A program made the position numbers and the translations under genes. Below, in pieces: positions 12,035 to 25,109 of a DNA stretch of 64,000 nt. The DNA comes from Gymnogyps californianus. Lineage: Eukaryota; Chordata; Aves; Accipitriformes; Cathartidae. Each line of letters opens with the position of its first letter. The stretch's first letter is position 1. The notes under the pieces were generated by a model. It saw only the letters and a list, made by a program, of their open reading frames with translations. It was not told the DNA's origin and ran no database searches. The DNA lies in the NCBI RefSeq assembly GCF_018139145.2, contig NC_059471.1, positions 101,310,914 through 101,374,913 on the forward strand. Reading direction: 5' to 3'.

Positions 12035-15000
12035 CAAAAGAAAAAAGCAGCCTTCCAAAACTGGAAAGAAATGAAACAACCTAATCAACCTAGCAGGGAG
12101 AATTAAAATAGAGTCCATAAAACTTTACAAGGAACTTCTCCAAAAGTGTAAAGAGAAGAAAGTCTTGAAAAGTGATCAAATATAACCTGTGCCAGTAATT
12201 ATACTTAAAGAAAACAATTATCCTTCTCAAAGTGAAAAAGTCAAACTACCACCAGGGTGTTACAATAATAATAATGCACAGCAATTCCAGCAGTCTTGAA
12301 GGAGATGAAAAGTTAAACAGGGGAAGTGATGTGGAAATGCTGGGTTATTTACCTAGATTCATTTTGTTTGAGGGATTTTCTTCATTTGACCCTTAGCAAC
12401 CTTTGCATGAAGAGAAGAATTAAGCTGTGTTTAAATTCCTTTTCACAAATCCTTTTTTTTTTCCAGTGAAAAATTCACAACTTCTTCAGAAAACCATTCT
12501 TGAGAAAGTACGCAAATATGCCTCTTGTGGTCTCAGTTAATTTTTTGTTAATTAACTCAATTTTGCGTCTTAGATGAGACTGTCCAAACACTTAACCAAA
12601 ACTACACAGTGACCTAACTGGCATACAAACAGCATAAACCACTAAAAGAGACATTAGGTTATCAACTGGTTTAAATAAGTACATAAAGCAGCCCAAGAAA
12701 TGGCCTCACACTAATGTGCCAAAAAGATCTAGCAAGCTGTTTTGTTCAAAAGGCGGATGAGCTGCTAAAAGGTCCAAACCAGCTTCCGTTATTTCCTTTC
12801 TGTTGTTTTCAGTGTGACCGACTGCATTCGGTTTGATGTCATGATGATGAGATCTGTCTCTTTCCCCAACTTGGCATATCATTGAAGCCCTTATGCAGAT
12901 TCTTTTCTATTGGAAGGGATGTAGGCAGGTGCTTGCATGCTCCGCTGAACAGGCAGGGGTGCAGGCAGGCACTTTGAGAGGAAAAAGTTCATGTGGCAGC
13001 AAAGGGGCAGAGGTCTTTCTGGGTGCTTTTTGGGGCTTCTGCTGTGTTGTCCACCCTGTCTGCATGCAAAACAAAGCACGTGAATTAGACAGTGATCCAA
13101 AGGTTACTGAGACAAGTCATACTTTCTGTGGACTTCAGTAGGCTTTGGACCAGGGTCTTTGTCCCCCTTAGTTCTCCAGACCAGCTTTTGGTTTTAGTTG
13201 GTTCTATATGTTTTACCTGCATCCCTGGAGGCATGCACTTGATCCAAGAGGTCATGTGTTTTTAACAGCTTTATGACACTCCACCTCTAACCTTGACTTG
13301 TAGGGATGTAGGATTGTGAACCTGCCCCTGACTGTATAACTGGACCGTGGAGTTAACAAGACACCAGTGAATTTGCTAATGAACTTGCCCAGAAGGTACA
13401 GGAAAGGGTCAGTTCTGCACTTTCCCCGAGACAAATTGAACCATAAATTTTACAAGTTTTTGTTGACATTAATTGGGTTACACTTGTGTAAGAATTTCTT
13501 CTTTCTTGCTCATTTGTCTTGCGAGTTGTTTGCAGTGCCAAATATTTCTGCCATGCCAGTCACTCAGCCATGTGATTTCCAGGCTTAACAATTTCTCTGA
13601 GACACCACAGACTCAAACCTCACTGTAGTTTATTGCTCAATAAAAACCAAAACTTCAGATATTTCACTAGACTGCCGTTCTCAGAGGGTCAAAGTAAAAC
13701 TCCCATTTAAAGAAAATTTTCTCCCAGCCTCCTCCTTTTTTATTAGTCCTTTATTCACATCTCAAAACCACTGGGCCTTGAACAAAAGGCTCTTTTCAGA
13801 ACAGTCACTTCTGTTCAAGATTAAGTGAAGTGATTTATTACATTTATGTAGTGTTAGGCAGTGATCATTCAGATGTAAATTAATGGACGTTTCCTCACCA
13901 GTTCCTTGCCAGTTCCTGTGGTACTGTTAACGTACCATTTGATCCAGAATACATGAAATAATCCCCTCGCTAGCTCTGGAGAAAGAGTTGTCCTTTGTCA
14001 CTGTTAATCCCCAGTAGGGTGAGTTGCCATGCCCAGACGTAGAGAGACCTGAGGGAGTTTTGCATTCAAAGTCTGTCAAAGGCAGAGGTGCTTGTGCTGT
14101 GCTGTGCTCTGGGGAAATTTTGACACTCCTAGGAGCCACTCCAGTGCAGAGGTACATAAATCGGTGAGAAACCCTAGGAAACTGGGGATAGAAAACTGAA
14201 GGTACAGACTTTGGGCTTGAGTACTCCTCTGCTGCACATTGGCACATCATTGTTCCAGCTAATGCCCCTTGGGATCTGCAGACTCATTCTTCAAGGTGTT
14301 GGAAAGATACTTGCTGCAGGAAAGGAGATGCTGGAGGAGAAGATGGCTACCTCACTCACTGGAGAGGCTGAGACGTTTTCAGGAATGAATGCCTGCTGGG
14401 AAGAATACAGAAAGAACAGTAAATGTAATTTTAGCTGCAGCTCTTGTGAATGAGATCCTGCATTATGTAGAGCCACAAACGGGAGGTTTCCTCAGCTTGT
14501 GTAAGGACAGCACAACGTGACTTCTCCTGTGTACCAAAAGCATGGGAACCCCTGAAGGAGTGTACTGCAAGTAATTGATTACTACCTATAGGAGAAAAGT
14601 AGCACACAGAGGGGTTACTTTTTGCTTTGTTGTTTTATTTGTCTTGGTATAAGCTGCTTTGTTAAAGCCAAATTCTCCAGTCCAACGTGCCAGACTTGTA
14701 AAATGTGTTTGCTCTTAACTGGAAAAGCATTGATATTCTGCCATCCTTAAAAAATGTTGGTTTCCAAATCTCTGTGATCTCTGTGCTTGTCAGGGCAGAG
14801 ATCCAAGCAGAACAGTTTGGTCTGAGAAAAGATGACTGAGCGGTTTACCGTCATGTAGGATCTCTCTGTATGAGATTTCAGCTCAAAAGAGTATGTTTAA
14901 CAGTAAGTTGCCATGACACAATGGCAAAGCCTTGGAGAGATGTCCAGGGTAGTCCTAAACTAGCTGGCTATGGTCCTGGAGGGTGTAGATTTAGGCTGAT

Positions 15001-15999
15001 GCAGGTTTCTGCTGGGGCTGATGTAGCCTTGGGGAAGCTCATGGTGTACTAACCCTGGCAGGGTGCAGCACTAATGCGGTTTCTGCTACTTGAGCCAGCT
15101 GTGGTACCTCTGTATGGGACCAGACTGTGTGATCAGGGCTCTGATCCTGCTGACCAGCTCATGGCCTTGCAGTTTTTTTGACCCTTTCATTCATCAAAGC
15201 CATTAAATAGACATTGACTTTTAGGCATTACCTCAGTCTCTTCTTATTGAGCAAATTCACTTTTGTTGCATGGAGCATGTGTGTTTGCGAGGCAGCTGAA
15301 GCTCAGGAGCTGTTATCCAGTGGTAAGTCATGTGGACAGAAATACGTGCTTCAATACTCTGAATGAGGTTGGTTTCCTGACTAGAGAGGCAATGCAGTTG
15401 GGTGTGTGCTCAAATTTAAATATGTGGTTAAGTCCTCTTCATGCCAATGAAATCTAAGCATGTGCTTAAAGTTGAGCAGTTTATTGAATTGTGGCAAAAC
15501 TGAGCAGCCTTTGTAGAATTAATTAATCTATCTGAGCTGCTTTTTATGTATGTGACCCAAAGAGAACTGTACAGCTTCTGTGTGATTTTTAAACATATCT
15601 TTCATTTAAATCAAGGACCCAGACACAAATGGTAGTACACATTATATGGATTTATGACATTCCCTGGAGGATTCTGGGTCAATAAAGCAGTGAATGGATT
15701 ACAAAGAGGCCTCTAAAGTGTTTGCTGGAATTTGCAAGGAATGAATGAATTACTGTTTGTTTTATGACTGGAAAACATCTTTCTATGGATGCTGCAGATC
15801 AGGCTGACTGACAGACATAACGTGCTTTTGCTGTGTTTTGAACAACCGTATTTATTGTATTCAGGCCAGAAGTCAAAAAATAAAAGGGAAGCAGAATGTC
15901 ATAGTTGTATACTGTTAAAATAGACTGGAAAATAATATAGGTTCAATGCAAATGATTATTTATTACTCAGCATGGTTACTTTTCCTGCAGTAACTCGCA
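12035..15999. other. Unique non-coding DNA with old amniote repeat scraps
   Basis: No gene is recognised. At 12535-12557 an 8-base inverted repeat (AGTTAATT/AATTAACT) encloses a 7-base loop. Two stretches look like the GACTTCAATGGG family of old amniote repeats: 13094-13155, and 15431-15479 with AAGCATGTGCTTAAAGTTGA. The interval 15480-15800 is repeat-free and AT-rich, with TTAATTAAT-type words, and could be a conserved element. Confidence 0.45.
13094..13155. repeat. Quasi-palindromic ancient amniote repeat scrap
   Basis: The segment begins with GATCCAAAG and ends with CTTTGGACC, which are near-perfect inverted copies. The inner right arm is GTGGACTTCAGTAGG. A motif reading GATCCAAAGCCCATTGAAG and then GACTTCAATGGGCTTTGG is, from memory, very common in turtle, crocodile and bird DNA. 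I cannot assign a catalogue name. The quasi-palindrome itself is seen directly. Confidence 0.45.
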
Positions 16000-18900
16000 G
16001 GCTTCCACCAGGACCAGTGCCCCATTGTTACACAGACATGTTGTACATGGTGCAAGAATCTTGTACCACATGTAAACCTTATCTAAATGCCTGGTTTACA
16101 TAGATTTAATTCAAAAGCAAGCTTGAGTTTTCTAAACAACCAGAAGAACTATTGCTGAGCCCTATGCAAAGCAGGATGTTTCATCTCCAGCTGGCATAGA
16201 AATGTTGTGTGTAGATAGAACCAAAGGCAAGACATAACAAGCAAAAGTTAAAAATGTGAAAAGCAAAGTTGTTGTGAAGGGTGAGAGGCCAAAGGAAGAA
16301 ACCTCAGATCTGCCCAACACTTTCAACAACGATGAAGGCCAGCTTCCTTGCTGCACACATGGGCTCCAGAGCGCCTGACAGTCAGCTGCCCTCTCTGTCC
16401 TTGCCATGCTGGTTGGGTGGGCAGAAGGGATCTGGCATTGCTTGCCTAAAAGGCCAATAAGTTTTTTGGGCTGTTTGGATTTCAGGATGGGGGAGCTCAA
16501 GTAGCAGGAGAGCCAAGCTGCCCTCTTGCTCCTTGCCAGGCCGGTGGTGAGGAGACTGCTGTCGCCTCCATGTCCCCTTGTCCCCTCTCTTGCTGGAGGC
16601 AAAGGGGGTGGTCTTTGCTGCTGCCTGGGTTGGCCATCCAGAGTCACCCGAGGGCGAAAAGTGGTCAGTGAGGGATAGGTTAGTCCTTTGGGGAGATTTT
16701 TTCTTTTCTGAGGTATGGCTCATGCCACCAACAAAGAAAAAGCATCTAGACTTTGATCCCTGCCTTGTATTCCGTTCCTGGTCCTGGCAGCACACAGAGA
16801 CTCCTCGCTGTGATTTGACTGCTTGGCTTTTACTCCATTTTAAATTCTAAATTCCATACCAAATTTATGTAGGAAAGATTTCAGTGGTGTATGGTGCTTG
16901 CTAAACAAACACAGACAGCAGTGTTAGTTACCTTGCAGCTGTCAAAAAGCAGCAGCCTGTTGAGCAGTGATCACATTCAGCAACCACAAGATGCATTCAG
17001 GGAATTGGTACTGTCAATGTTTGATATTAGCACTCAATGGCATAACTGTAATAATTAATACATAATGATAATGCAAGGGTAATGAAATTAGTAATGCAAT
17101 TACTATTAATATTTTGCAAGCCTACCTAATCACTTGCACAGCACCCACTGTGCTGTGTTGGGGGGTTTTAAAGCATGTGTCTCCCCGTTCTACAAAGAGA
17201 CACAACTTTTGTTGACTTTGAAGAACTAAGGATAGGATTGTCAGAGGAGGGAAAAAGGTAGCTGAGAATAACAACAATAACAAATATAAGGAAAGAAGTG
17301 GAGGATCTGCATTTCTGATTTTATCAACTTATTGTTATCAGCAATGCCAGCAAATACATGTTCTAGGTTACTTAACGGAATGGAAAACGTCCAACAAGAC
17401 AGCCAAATTAAATGAAAATAGAAGCTCTCTACCTTGAGTTCAAATGAAGCACAGACAGTAGGCGGCAATGGGAAGTCCATTAAATTTTAATTTGGTAGTC
17501 ATTAAAGTATGCCATTCATTTGTAATATTACATGGCAAGGAAGCCCAAATACAGAATTGTATGGCTTACTGTTCTTAATGGTCTTCTTATAAATTTCTGT
17601 CTGTGATTATGATCAGTTCTTTCTTATCGTCCATGAAATTTATGAACCAATTTATTACATCAGCTGAGTGGAAATACCAGATAATGCAATGCAATAAAAA
17701 GTAGATACTGATTTTAAGAAATCAGTGTGTCCTCCATGGTCTCCTGTGAGAAGAGCTAGAAGTGAGCACCTAATTACTTCAGCAACATTAAAAACAACTG
17801 CAACATAATGGCGTATGGAACCATTTAATCAAAATGGACACACAACACTCTCATAATTATATGAAAAGGTCATGGAAATCATCAATTTAGACGAATATGA
17901 TGTGAAGAATATGACTTAAAACTTCCAGTAAAGCTATCTCCTGGAGATTATTTGAACCACAAAAAAGTGGTTTGTATTTCCAGTTTAATAGCTGAGGGCA
18001 CAATGCCATACTGTGTGTTTTGGCTTGCGAGATCTCAAAGCAGAACTTTCTTAATTGGAACTGCTCAGATACACAGCATGGAGGTTCATTTCAAGTAACA
18101 TACCTGCTGCTGGAAAATATAACTGCCTACAATTTAATTATATAGAAGCTATACTTTGGCTTTTTGATTGGTCCTGTGAATTTCTCCACAGAGCTGAAAC
18201 ACCAATTCATCTGTTTTAGCAGAAGCAAAGGAAAAATGAACTGCTTTCAATTTCCTTTTTAGTATGCAGTAATGGATAATTTCCAGCTCTGGAAAAAAAA
18301 AAAAAATGCCCCAGCTTATACCTGGGGGTAACCTAGTTCCACCAGGTAATATAATCTGTTTTCCTTGCTGCAGCTGAACAATGATTGACCTCGACATCTT
18401 GATTTTGGGCAAGACAATGGAGCAGGAAGAAAATCTGCTCCTGGAAAGTGATACATGCTTTGAAGTGAAAGGGAAATACACATTTATGTGACTATCAGGA
18501 TAGGGTCAATTAAAGCGTAGACACAGGGGATATTTTTACATGGCACAAAAAGTACTGTGCTTGTACCAAAGCTTGACATTGTCTGGGCACTGGAGAAAAA
18601 AAGTAACAGTATTATAATTTGCCCATGCTATTACTGCATTTCTCTGTTGAGCTGAGGATCCCATGAGGATGGCCTCATTAATGCAGCTGTTTTGCTTCTG
18701 GTAGCTGTTTGGAACTAGTGCTGGTATCTTTGCACAGGCTTTTCTTGTGCTCCGCTTGGGCATGTGTGCACTTTATTGGCACGTCCCTAGTAGTCGAGAA
18801 AGATGTGGTTACTTAATAACCTGATCTTTTAAAGCAGAGTCTCCAGCCCACCGGGACTGCCAAGGAGCATTTACAAACCTGGTGGAGAATGACCCGCCCC

Positions 18901-20292
18901 TGCTCTGCTTCTCACAGGTGTGTTTCAGCCCATCAGCTCCTGCCCATGTCATGAGTTGCTGAGCAGGTACCGAGGGATGTCCCTGCTTCTAACCCTACAC
19001 TTAGGGTGGAGAAAAGGGGCCCTGGTGCCATTTCTGGAGGTCTGTGGCATTGCCCCTCAGTACATGGGCGGAAAAAGAAACCCCACGGCCACTCACGTGT
19101 TTAGCCCAGAGGCAGGTTCCTAGGCTCGGGCTTGGTGCCTCGCTGAGCTGTGTCAGGGAGCTTGGCTCGTGGTGCGCAGTCCCTGCAGCTGGGAATCTGG
19201 CCTTAATTCACAACCAAAATGAGGTGAAATGGCACAAGTGTGAGAGAACAGCCCTTTTCATATACCTGTGTAGAGAGGATACTTTATCTGTGTCTAGCTA
19301 CAAAAGAGTTGCTTTAAAGCCTGGTTATTGCCGTGATCCATGTCACTGAATCCAAAACAGCTGAAGGAGCTCGGTGCACTTCTGGTTCCAGAAGCTGAAA
19401 GTGTGGTACACAGATTGGCTCTTCTTTGGGGACAGAGAGACAGGATTTGGAACATACTGAGCAGACCAGTTTTGCTGGAAGAAATCACTTTAATAATCTA
19501 TAATTTTAATTACAAGTGAAAAAGTGGAAGTTAAATTCAAATATGAAAAGGAGCTGAAAAATCCTAGAGATGTAGTTTCATTTTATAGATTATTAACAAA
19601 AAAATTTTTTGCCCTTTATTATATTGACTTGAATTTTTTTTATGGGTTACACAGTCAAATCTGGTTCTGTCTCTGCTAAGAGCTTTGATAAGTGTGAAAA
19701 CTCAGAGTCAGTTATACCTTTTGAAATTTTTAAAATATGAAATAAATAGGAAGAGAAGATATTTGCCAGTATATCGGATTTCAGTTATTTTTTTTTTATT
19801 AGACATTTCTTTTTTCAAAGCACATGGTGTAAACAAGTGAACCTATTTGTCCAGGCATGTAAGAGATAAGAGAATCAAGCTTATATTTCTCACTTTAAGA
19901 GGCAATTGTCAGTGGATTTATGAAAACTCTGAATTAGATAAAACAAATTCACAGCCATACAAAGAAAACTTGACCGGGTCATGTAAAACAATGATCTAAA
20001 GTGACAATTTGTTATAGAGTAGGTGATTAGGTCATTTCAGAAAATGAGAAAATATAATAATTGTCCAGCCGTCAAATGGCTAAACCTAACATGAAATAAC
20101 ATTCACCTTCATTCTTACTAACAGACCAAAACTGAATGCTCCCAAATCCATAATAAGGCAACTAAATGATCTGCCCTAGCCACCCAGCAGCTTCTCCCCT
20201 ACTACATTTTAGAGAGGATAAATCATTGTGGCAGGCTCTTTGGTGCCTATGAAGGGCTCAGAATGTTTTCTGTCTCGCAGCCACCTGTGCTT
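16000..20292. other. Unique AT-rich non-coding DNA
   Basis: No gene is recognised. An open frame of 161 codons on the minus strand (16162-16647) overlaps a 137-codon frame in another register and has no familiar domain. The interval 17020-17960 is repeat-free and dense in TAATTAATA, CATTAAATTTTAATTT and ATTATATG words, so it is a candidate conserved non-coding block. An A14 run occurs at 18293-18306. Around 16000-16035 the words GACCAGTGCCCCATTG and TGTTGTACATGG may be another scrap of the GGGGCCCCATTGTGC-type amniote repeat. Confidence 0.45.
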
Positions 20293-20318
20293 ACACTCAC
20301 ACTCACACTCACACTCAC
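20293..20318 (+). repeat. (ACACTC)n microsatellite, about 4.3 units
   Basis: The hexamer ACACTC is repeated without error four times with a partial fifth copy. Nothing suggests a function. Confidence 0.9.
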
Positions 20319-23300
20319 GCTTAGGGCTGTGCCTATGCCGCTATATCCAACAGAAACAGGGAGCAATCCATGTCCCCGAGGGCTACTGGCAGAGTTTGGC
20401 TAATGTGTAGCCTGCGACTTTTTGGGAGCCTGTGTTGCTACCAGACACCTCTGACCCTCACAGCTTGCTGGGGCACCAGCTCAGGAGCCTCAGATCTGCA
20501 GCAGGCATTATCATGGTGGAAGACTGCAAAACCATCAGCTGCAATTTTTGCACTGGTGTGTGTTGCCGTATTTGAATCGTGTGGCTTTTGCCCAGCATGG
20601 AGGTCAGTCAGCCAAATTCATGCTGTGCCTCATCTCCGCAGGGGTCAGAGCCTGGAGGAAGGAAGGGCACGGCCAGCTGTTATGAAATGGGAGCAGGAGC
20701 CATGGCCAGAGCAGGAAGGGGGTGCCTGTCCTGGCCCAGGGGGGCACTGGGGCTCCAGGTAGGCTGATGTGCCCAGGCATACTTGCTGCCACCACTACCG
20801 CGTGCCATGGCTGTGGCTGGTGCCCCTGAACTGAGGGACAGGAGGGACAGCAGTGCTACCAGGGCTGTGTGTCTCGTGCTACCACCATCCTTGCCTGCAC
20901 AGTGTAAGGTTGCTGAGCCATTGCAGCTATATCTGGGCTCCCTGACCACGGAGACAGGTGAGTCCCCAGCCTCATCCTGGGGTCCTGACGCCAGCAAGGA
21001 CGGACGATGGTGAGGATTCATCTATGCCTCTCTGGCAGAAGATAACAGCATCGCAGCCATACCACATTGAAGCATCAGCTCCACCAAGGTCTCTAGTCTT
21101 ATTGCAATAGCTGTAAAAAAAATTCAGGGTTACATCTTTCTGCATGTACACAGCTTTTGCTTTTCCTCTTTCCCTCAGCCCTTCCTCTCTCCTTCTCTCC
21201 TTCCTGTAAGCAGGAAATTTCTGCTTATATTCACATGTCCAGTCATGCAAAATACATTTAATGTCTCCCTCTCACCATCTGTGTGAGTCTAGCCACTCAT
21301 TGGAACAACTCAGCCCCATTGCTATCTGGTTTACAGGCTCTCCTCTCCTTCTGCCACCCTCTCAGCTGGGGCTCTCAGGGCTACCTGCCCTCCAAGACCA
21401 ACATCTGCTGCCATGTTTTGAGGGGCCCTGATCCTGGGAGCACCCTTTGGAGAAGAGATCCAGGCAGTTCTGTAACATTGCGAAAGGCAAATAAACACTG
21501 TAATGTTGGCTGGGCTTGCCCATCCCTGGTTGTGCCTGGGAAGGGCAGGGCTCTCTCACCTGGCTGGGGTGGGCAGGGACATTTCTGGACGTGGTGCAGC
21601 ATCCTCAGCCCCATCCCGGAGGTGTGCCAGGAGGAGGGTGCATGCCCGCCTGCCCGTGCACCTGACAGGTCATGAGCTCTGTGCACTGTGGTGTGTCTGC
21701 TGCCATCACATGCTGCGCTGCCAGCAGGCAGAGATGGGAGCGGAGGTGTTGATATTGCTGATAAGGAAATAATCTCTTGCTGCTGTGGCTTTATCTGCTG
21801 TGTTTATCACATGAGGCTGCCAGTTTGAGAGGCTCCTGCTGCCTGTTTCCTACGGCTGTGCGAGTTGTCAAGCACCACAGGTCAGCTCTCCCCCAGATTT
21901 GGTCCTTGTTCCTTCAGGCCTGTTAAGGAGATGTGATGGAGCAGTGCACCTGTGCTATTGCTGTGTACCTGTGCTGTTGCCCCTGCCCCTGCACCTGGAT
22001 ACAAATGTGGAGAAGGCACATGCCCAGAGGACAGCCCCTCTCACCATCTGCTCCCCACATGTCCCAGCCACCAGTACTCCCCTGGGAGCACGGGGTCTTG
22101 GGGTCTTTCTGGCTGCTGGGTAGCTCCCAGCCCTGGAGTTTTAGGTTGCAGGTTGCCAAAGCACAGCTTCTTCACCGGAGCCAAACATCTGGTGCAGCTT
22201 GTTACACTACCCTCCGGTGTGCCAAGCCACGCTGGCATGCCTCTTGGCATCCCGTGCCTCTCTGTAATCAGATTTTGGTTTCTGAAATTTGCCTTGGCAC
22301 CACTGGTTGCTATCTGTACAGTCTCAGCAGCAGGCCTCCAGTCCACCTCGGGACAAGCTGCCACTGGCAACCTCTCCTGTCTTCTGCTTCTTGCCCCCCA
22401 GCCTACTCCCCTCAAATGGCCACGGGGAATCTCTCTGCGTCCCCTTACAGCTCTCTGGTGTGCTTCAACCATCTCCCTGTGTGTTTTTCTGTCCTCTACT
22501 GCTGGAAGGATGAATTTGGCCCACACAGATAAAAGGGCTGTTTGCAGCCCCTGGGAGGGTTGTTTAGGTAACAAGACCCTGAGGGTGTGCACTGTTCCCT
22601 GGTGCATGGGGTAAGGATGTGGGGTGCGGGGGATACAGAGCCCGCTGGGACGGTGCCAGAGTCGTGCACAGGGCAGAACGAGTCAGTCCTGTCAATCTGG
22701 TCCCTACCACCTATACAAAATAGCTTCTGGAAACAGCTGTGACCATGCTCAGGTGTTATTTCTAGGACCTAGCGGGGCGGCTCCAGCACAGAGCCCAGGA
22801 GTATAGTAATACCTGTGCAGTGTGGAAAGTCAGAAGGCCGCTGCTCCAGCTGGGGATGTGGCCCTAACCTTATCTAGCAGCAGAAACAATACTCCAGCTG
22901 TATATATACTAGCAAACAAGACAGACCCAGGGCACAGGTTCAAGTGCTAGCCTGTGATGTGTTTCTATTTATTAACTACTATCAAACTTCCTGGTCAGGT
23001 TTGGGCCTGGGAGAACTAGCACTTTCCCAGAGCAAGGTTTGGAGATGGTACATGCTAGAGTCTCTTCCTAGTCCAGATGTAACCACTCTCGTTGGGTGGA
23101 AAGAGCATGGGGAGGAAGAGATTTAACTGTATGGATGTAGCGCATGGCTCCACCCAGCCTCTGGGCCAGAGAGCAGCCCTTGTCTCTGTTTTGTTTATTA
23201 GTATGAACTTAGCCAGACAGGATCAGCCCCTTCCTTTGAGTGTACTCAGCAAAGAATTAGTTGGTAATCTGCTTGCATGACTGAAAGCAATTGTCCTCCT

Positions 23301-24579
23301 CAAACAAACAAACAAAAAACTCTTAAAGGAACATTATTAAGGTTGCAAAGTCAAGGCCTCAGAAATTAGCCATTGCCTGAGATGAGGATCCTTGTGCAAC
23401 CTTTATTTGTAGCCTTTATGTGCTTGCTTTACGACAGTCTTCAGTCACTGTCTGCATGCTATTTTTCCACTGAGCTTCTGTTTCCTTCAGTGCATAGGAT
23501 GGGCTGTACACAAATAATGACAAGTTTAGTTCTGTCCTCTGCCTGATGTGTGATTCCAGGCTTTACTTGTTGCACAATGTTCAAAGCCTGCTCTGAAGAT
23601 ATGGCTATCAGTTTCCTCATTGCCTTTCCTGTGGTAGACACCAGTAGCCTGTGCATGGACTCCACAAACAAGAGTGATTTTTAACTCCTAGTGCCCTGCT
23701 GAAAGGAGAGGGTATAATACCCTTGCTTTACAGTTGCAGAACATCTAGTAGTTTGGATATTCCATTTATAAGAGCCTGAGAATTTTATTTTTCAGTCTAC
23801 CTAACACTAACACCAACACCCAAGAACAGATGCCATTTGACTTTGATTGAAGTTATGAGTTTCAACGTTTTGGCAAGTCAGACCATAAGGCCTTAGGTTT
23901 GGCTTGCAGAAAATGAGGAATGCGTGACTTCTTGTGATAAATCCTCACACCTGACATCATGCAGGCACACTGTGTCAGAGGCAAGAGCAGAATTCAGCTC
24001 CCCCAAGGTGGCAGTCAGGCTTTTCTGTTCCTCTAGTCCCCTGACACATTGGCTTCATACTTTCCAACCTCTGCAGCAAATAAAGTAGATGTACTTCAGA
24101 CTTTATGCTACCTTTACCTACAGACTTTATGCTGTCTTGGTTCATGCCTGGAGTTGGTCTCCTCCGTTCATTCAGCAAAGCACAGTTGCTATGGAAAAGA
24201 TCACAGAATGAGCATGCCAGGTCTATCTAGACCCTAACCTAAACACAAACCTAGGTCTTCCTTTTTAGACCTGTAGGTAAGGAGCTGGGTAGGGAGCTAT
24301 CCTCCCCACCTATTTGTATTGAGCAACCTGGACTTCTTATCCAATTTCAAACCCAGACTCTCTTGCTCGGACCTAGACATCTCTTACATAATCAAAGACA
24401 AACAATCTTAATTACAGCAGCCCCTAGTTTCAGAATGCTTGAATTTGCAATATTAATGTTATTCCTGGAAGGGAAGAAAATAAAAATGGGTAACTCCTAG
24501 TCTTTGGGGGCGGAGGCGCGGAGAAGGAAGATGTCTGTGGACTGGGACTTGACTGCTACTTGTGTGGTTTGAGAGCAGA
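20319..24579. other. GC-rich, CpG-poor non-coding block
   Basis: From about 20400 to 22700 the sequence is clearly GC-richer than its surroundings but contains few CpG dinucleotides, so it is not a CpG island. Large open frames exist here (199, 220 and 188 codons between 21933 and 22614), but they overlap in three registers on both strands. They lack recognisable domains and are explained by stop-codon scarcity. A 13-base word (CAGACTTTATGCT) occurs twice at a 24-base period (24097-24109 and 24121-24133). No transcript can be supported. Confidence 0.5.
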
Positions 24580-24582
24580 ACT

Positions 24583-25109
24583 GACATCATCTACCCGGAC
24601 TTGTGCAAAGCATTTGACACTGTCCTGCACAACTTCCTTGTCTCTAAATCGGAGAGACATGGATTTGACAGATGAAGCACTTGGTGGATAAGGAATTGGC
24701 TGGATGGTCACACTCAAAGAGTTGCGGTCAATGGCTTGATGTCCAAGTGGAGACCAGTGACAAGTGGCATTCCTCAGGGGTCGGTATTGGGAACAGCGCT
24801 GTTTAACATCTTTGTCGGCGACATGGACAGTGGGATTGAGTGCACCCTCAGCAAGTTTGCTGACGACACCAAGCTGTGTGGTGCGGTTGACACACTGGAG
24901 GGAAGGGATGCCATCCGTCGGGACCTTGACAAGCTTGAGAGGTGGGCCCGTGCAAACCTCATGAAGTTCAACAGGGCCAAGTGCAAGGTCCTGCACATGG
25001 GTCAGGGCAATCCCAAGCACAAATACAGCCTGGGTGGAGAATGGATTGAGAGCAGCCCTGAGGAGAAAGACTTGGGGCTCTTGGTTGACGAGAAGCTCAA
25101 CAAGACCAG
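24583..25109 (+). pseudogene. CR1 ORF2 reverse-transcriptase fragment, first reading frame
   Basis: The frame reads the RT motif A region with KAFDTV (the Asp-Leu-Cys-Lys-Ala-Phe-Asp stretch begins at 24598). It then meets an in-frame TGA at 24673-24675 and resumes through a [12 protein letters not shown] segment, GIPQGS (24766-24783) and the active-site FADD (24856-24867). The catalytic aspartates of motifs A and C are therefore present in the text. Frame is lost between 25104 and 25110, where one base appears to be missing relative to the usual CR1 reading. With a stop, a frameshift and no N-terminus, it cannot give a working protein. Confidence 0.9.

Noticed and set aside
16162..16647. Minus-strand 161-codon frame
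   Set aside because: It has a hydrophobic stretch near its end but no familiar family. It overlaps a 137-codon frame in another register, and no splice or promoter context supports it.
21933..22614. Overlapping open frames of 199, 220 and 188 codons
   Set aside because: They occur together in three registers on both strands of a GC-rich block, and have no recognisable domain, no convincing splice structure and no codon-pattern asymmetry. Stop-codon scarcity explains them.
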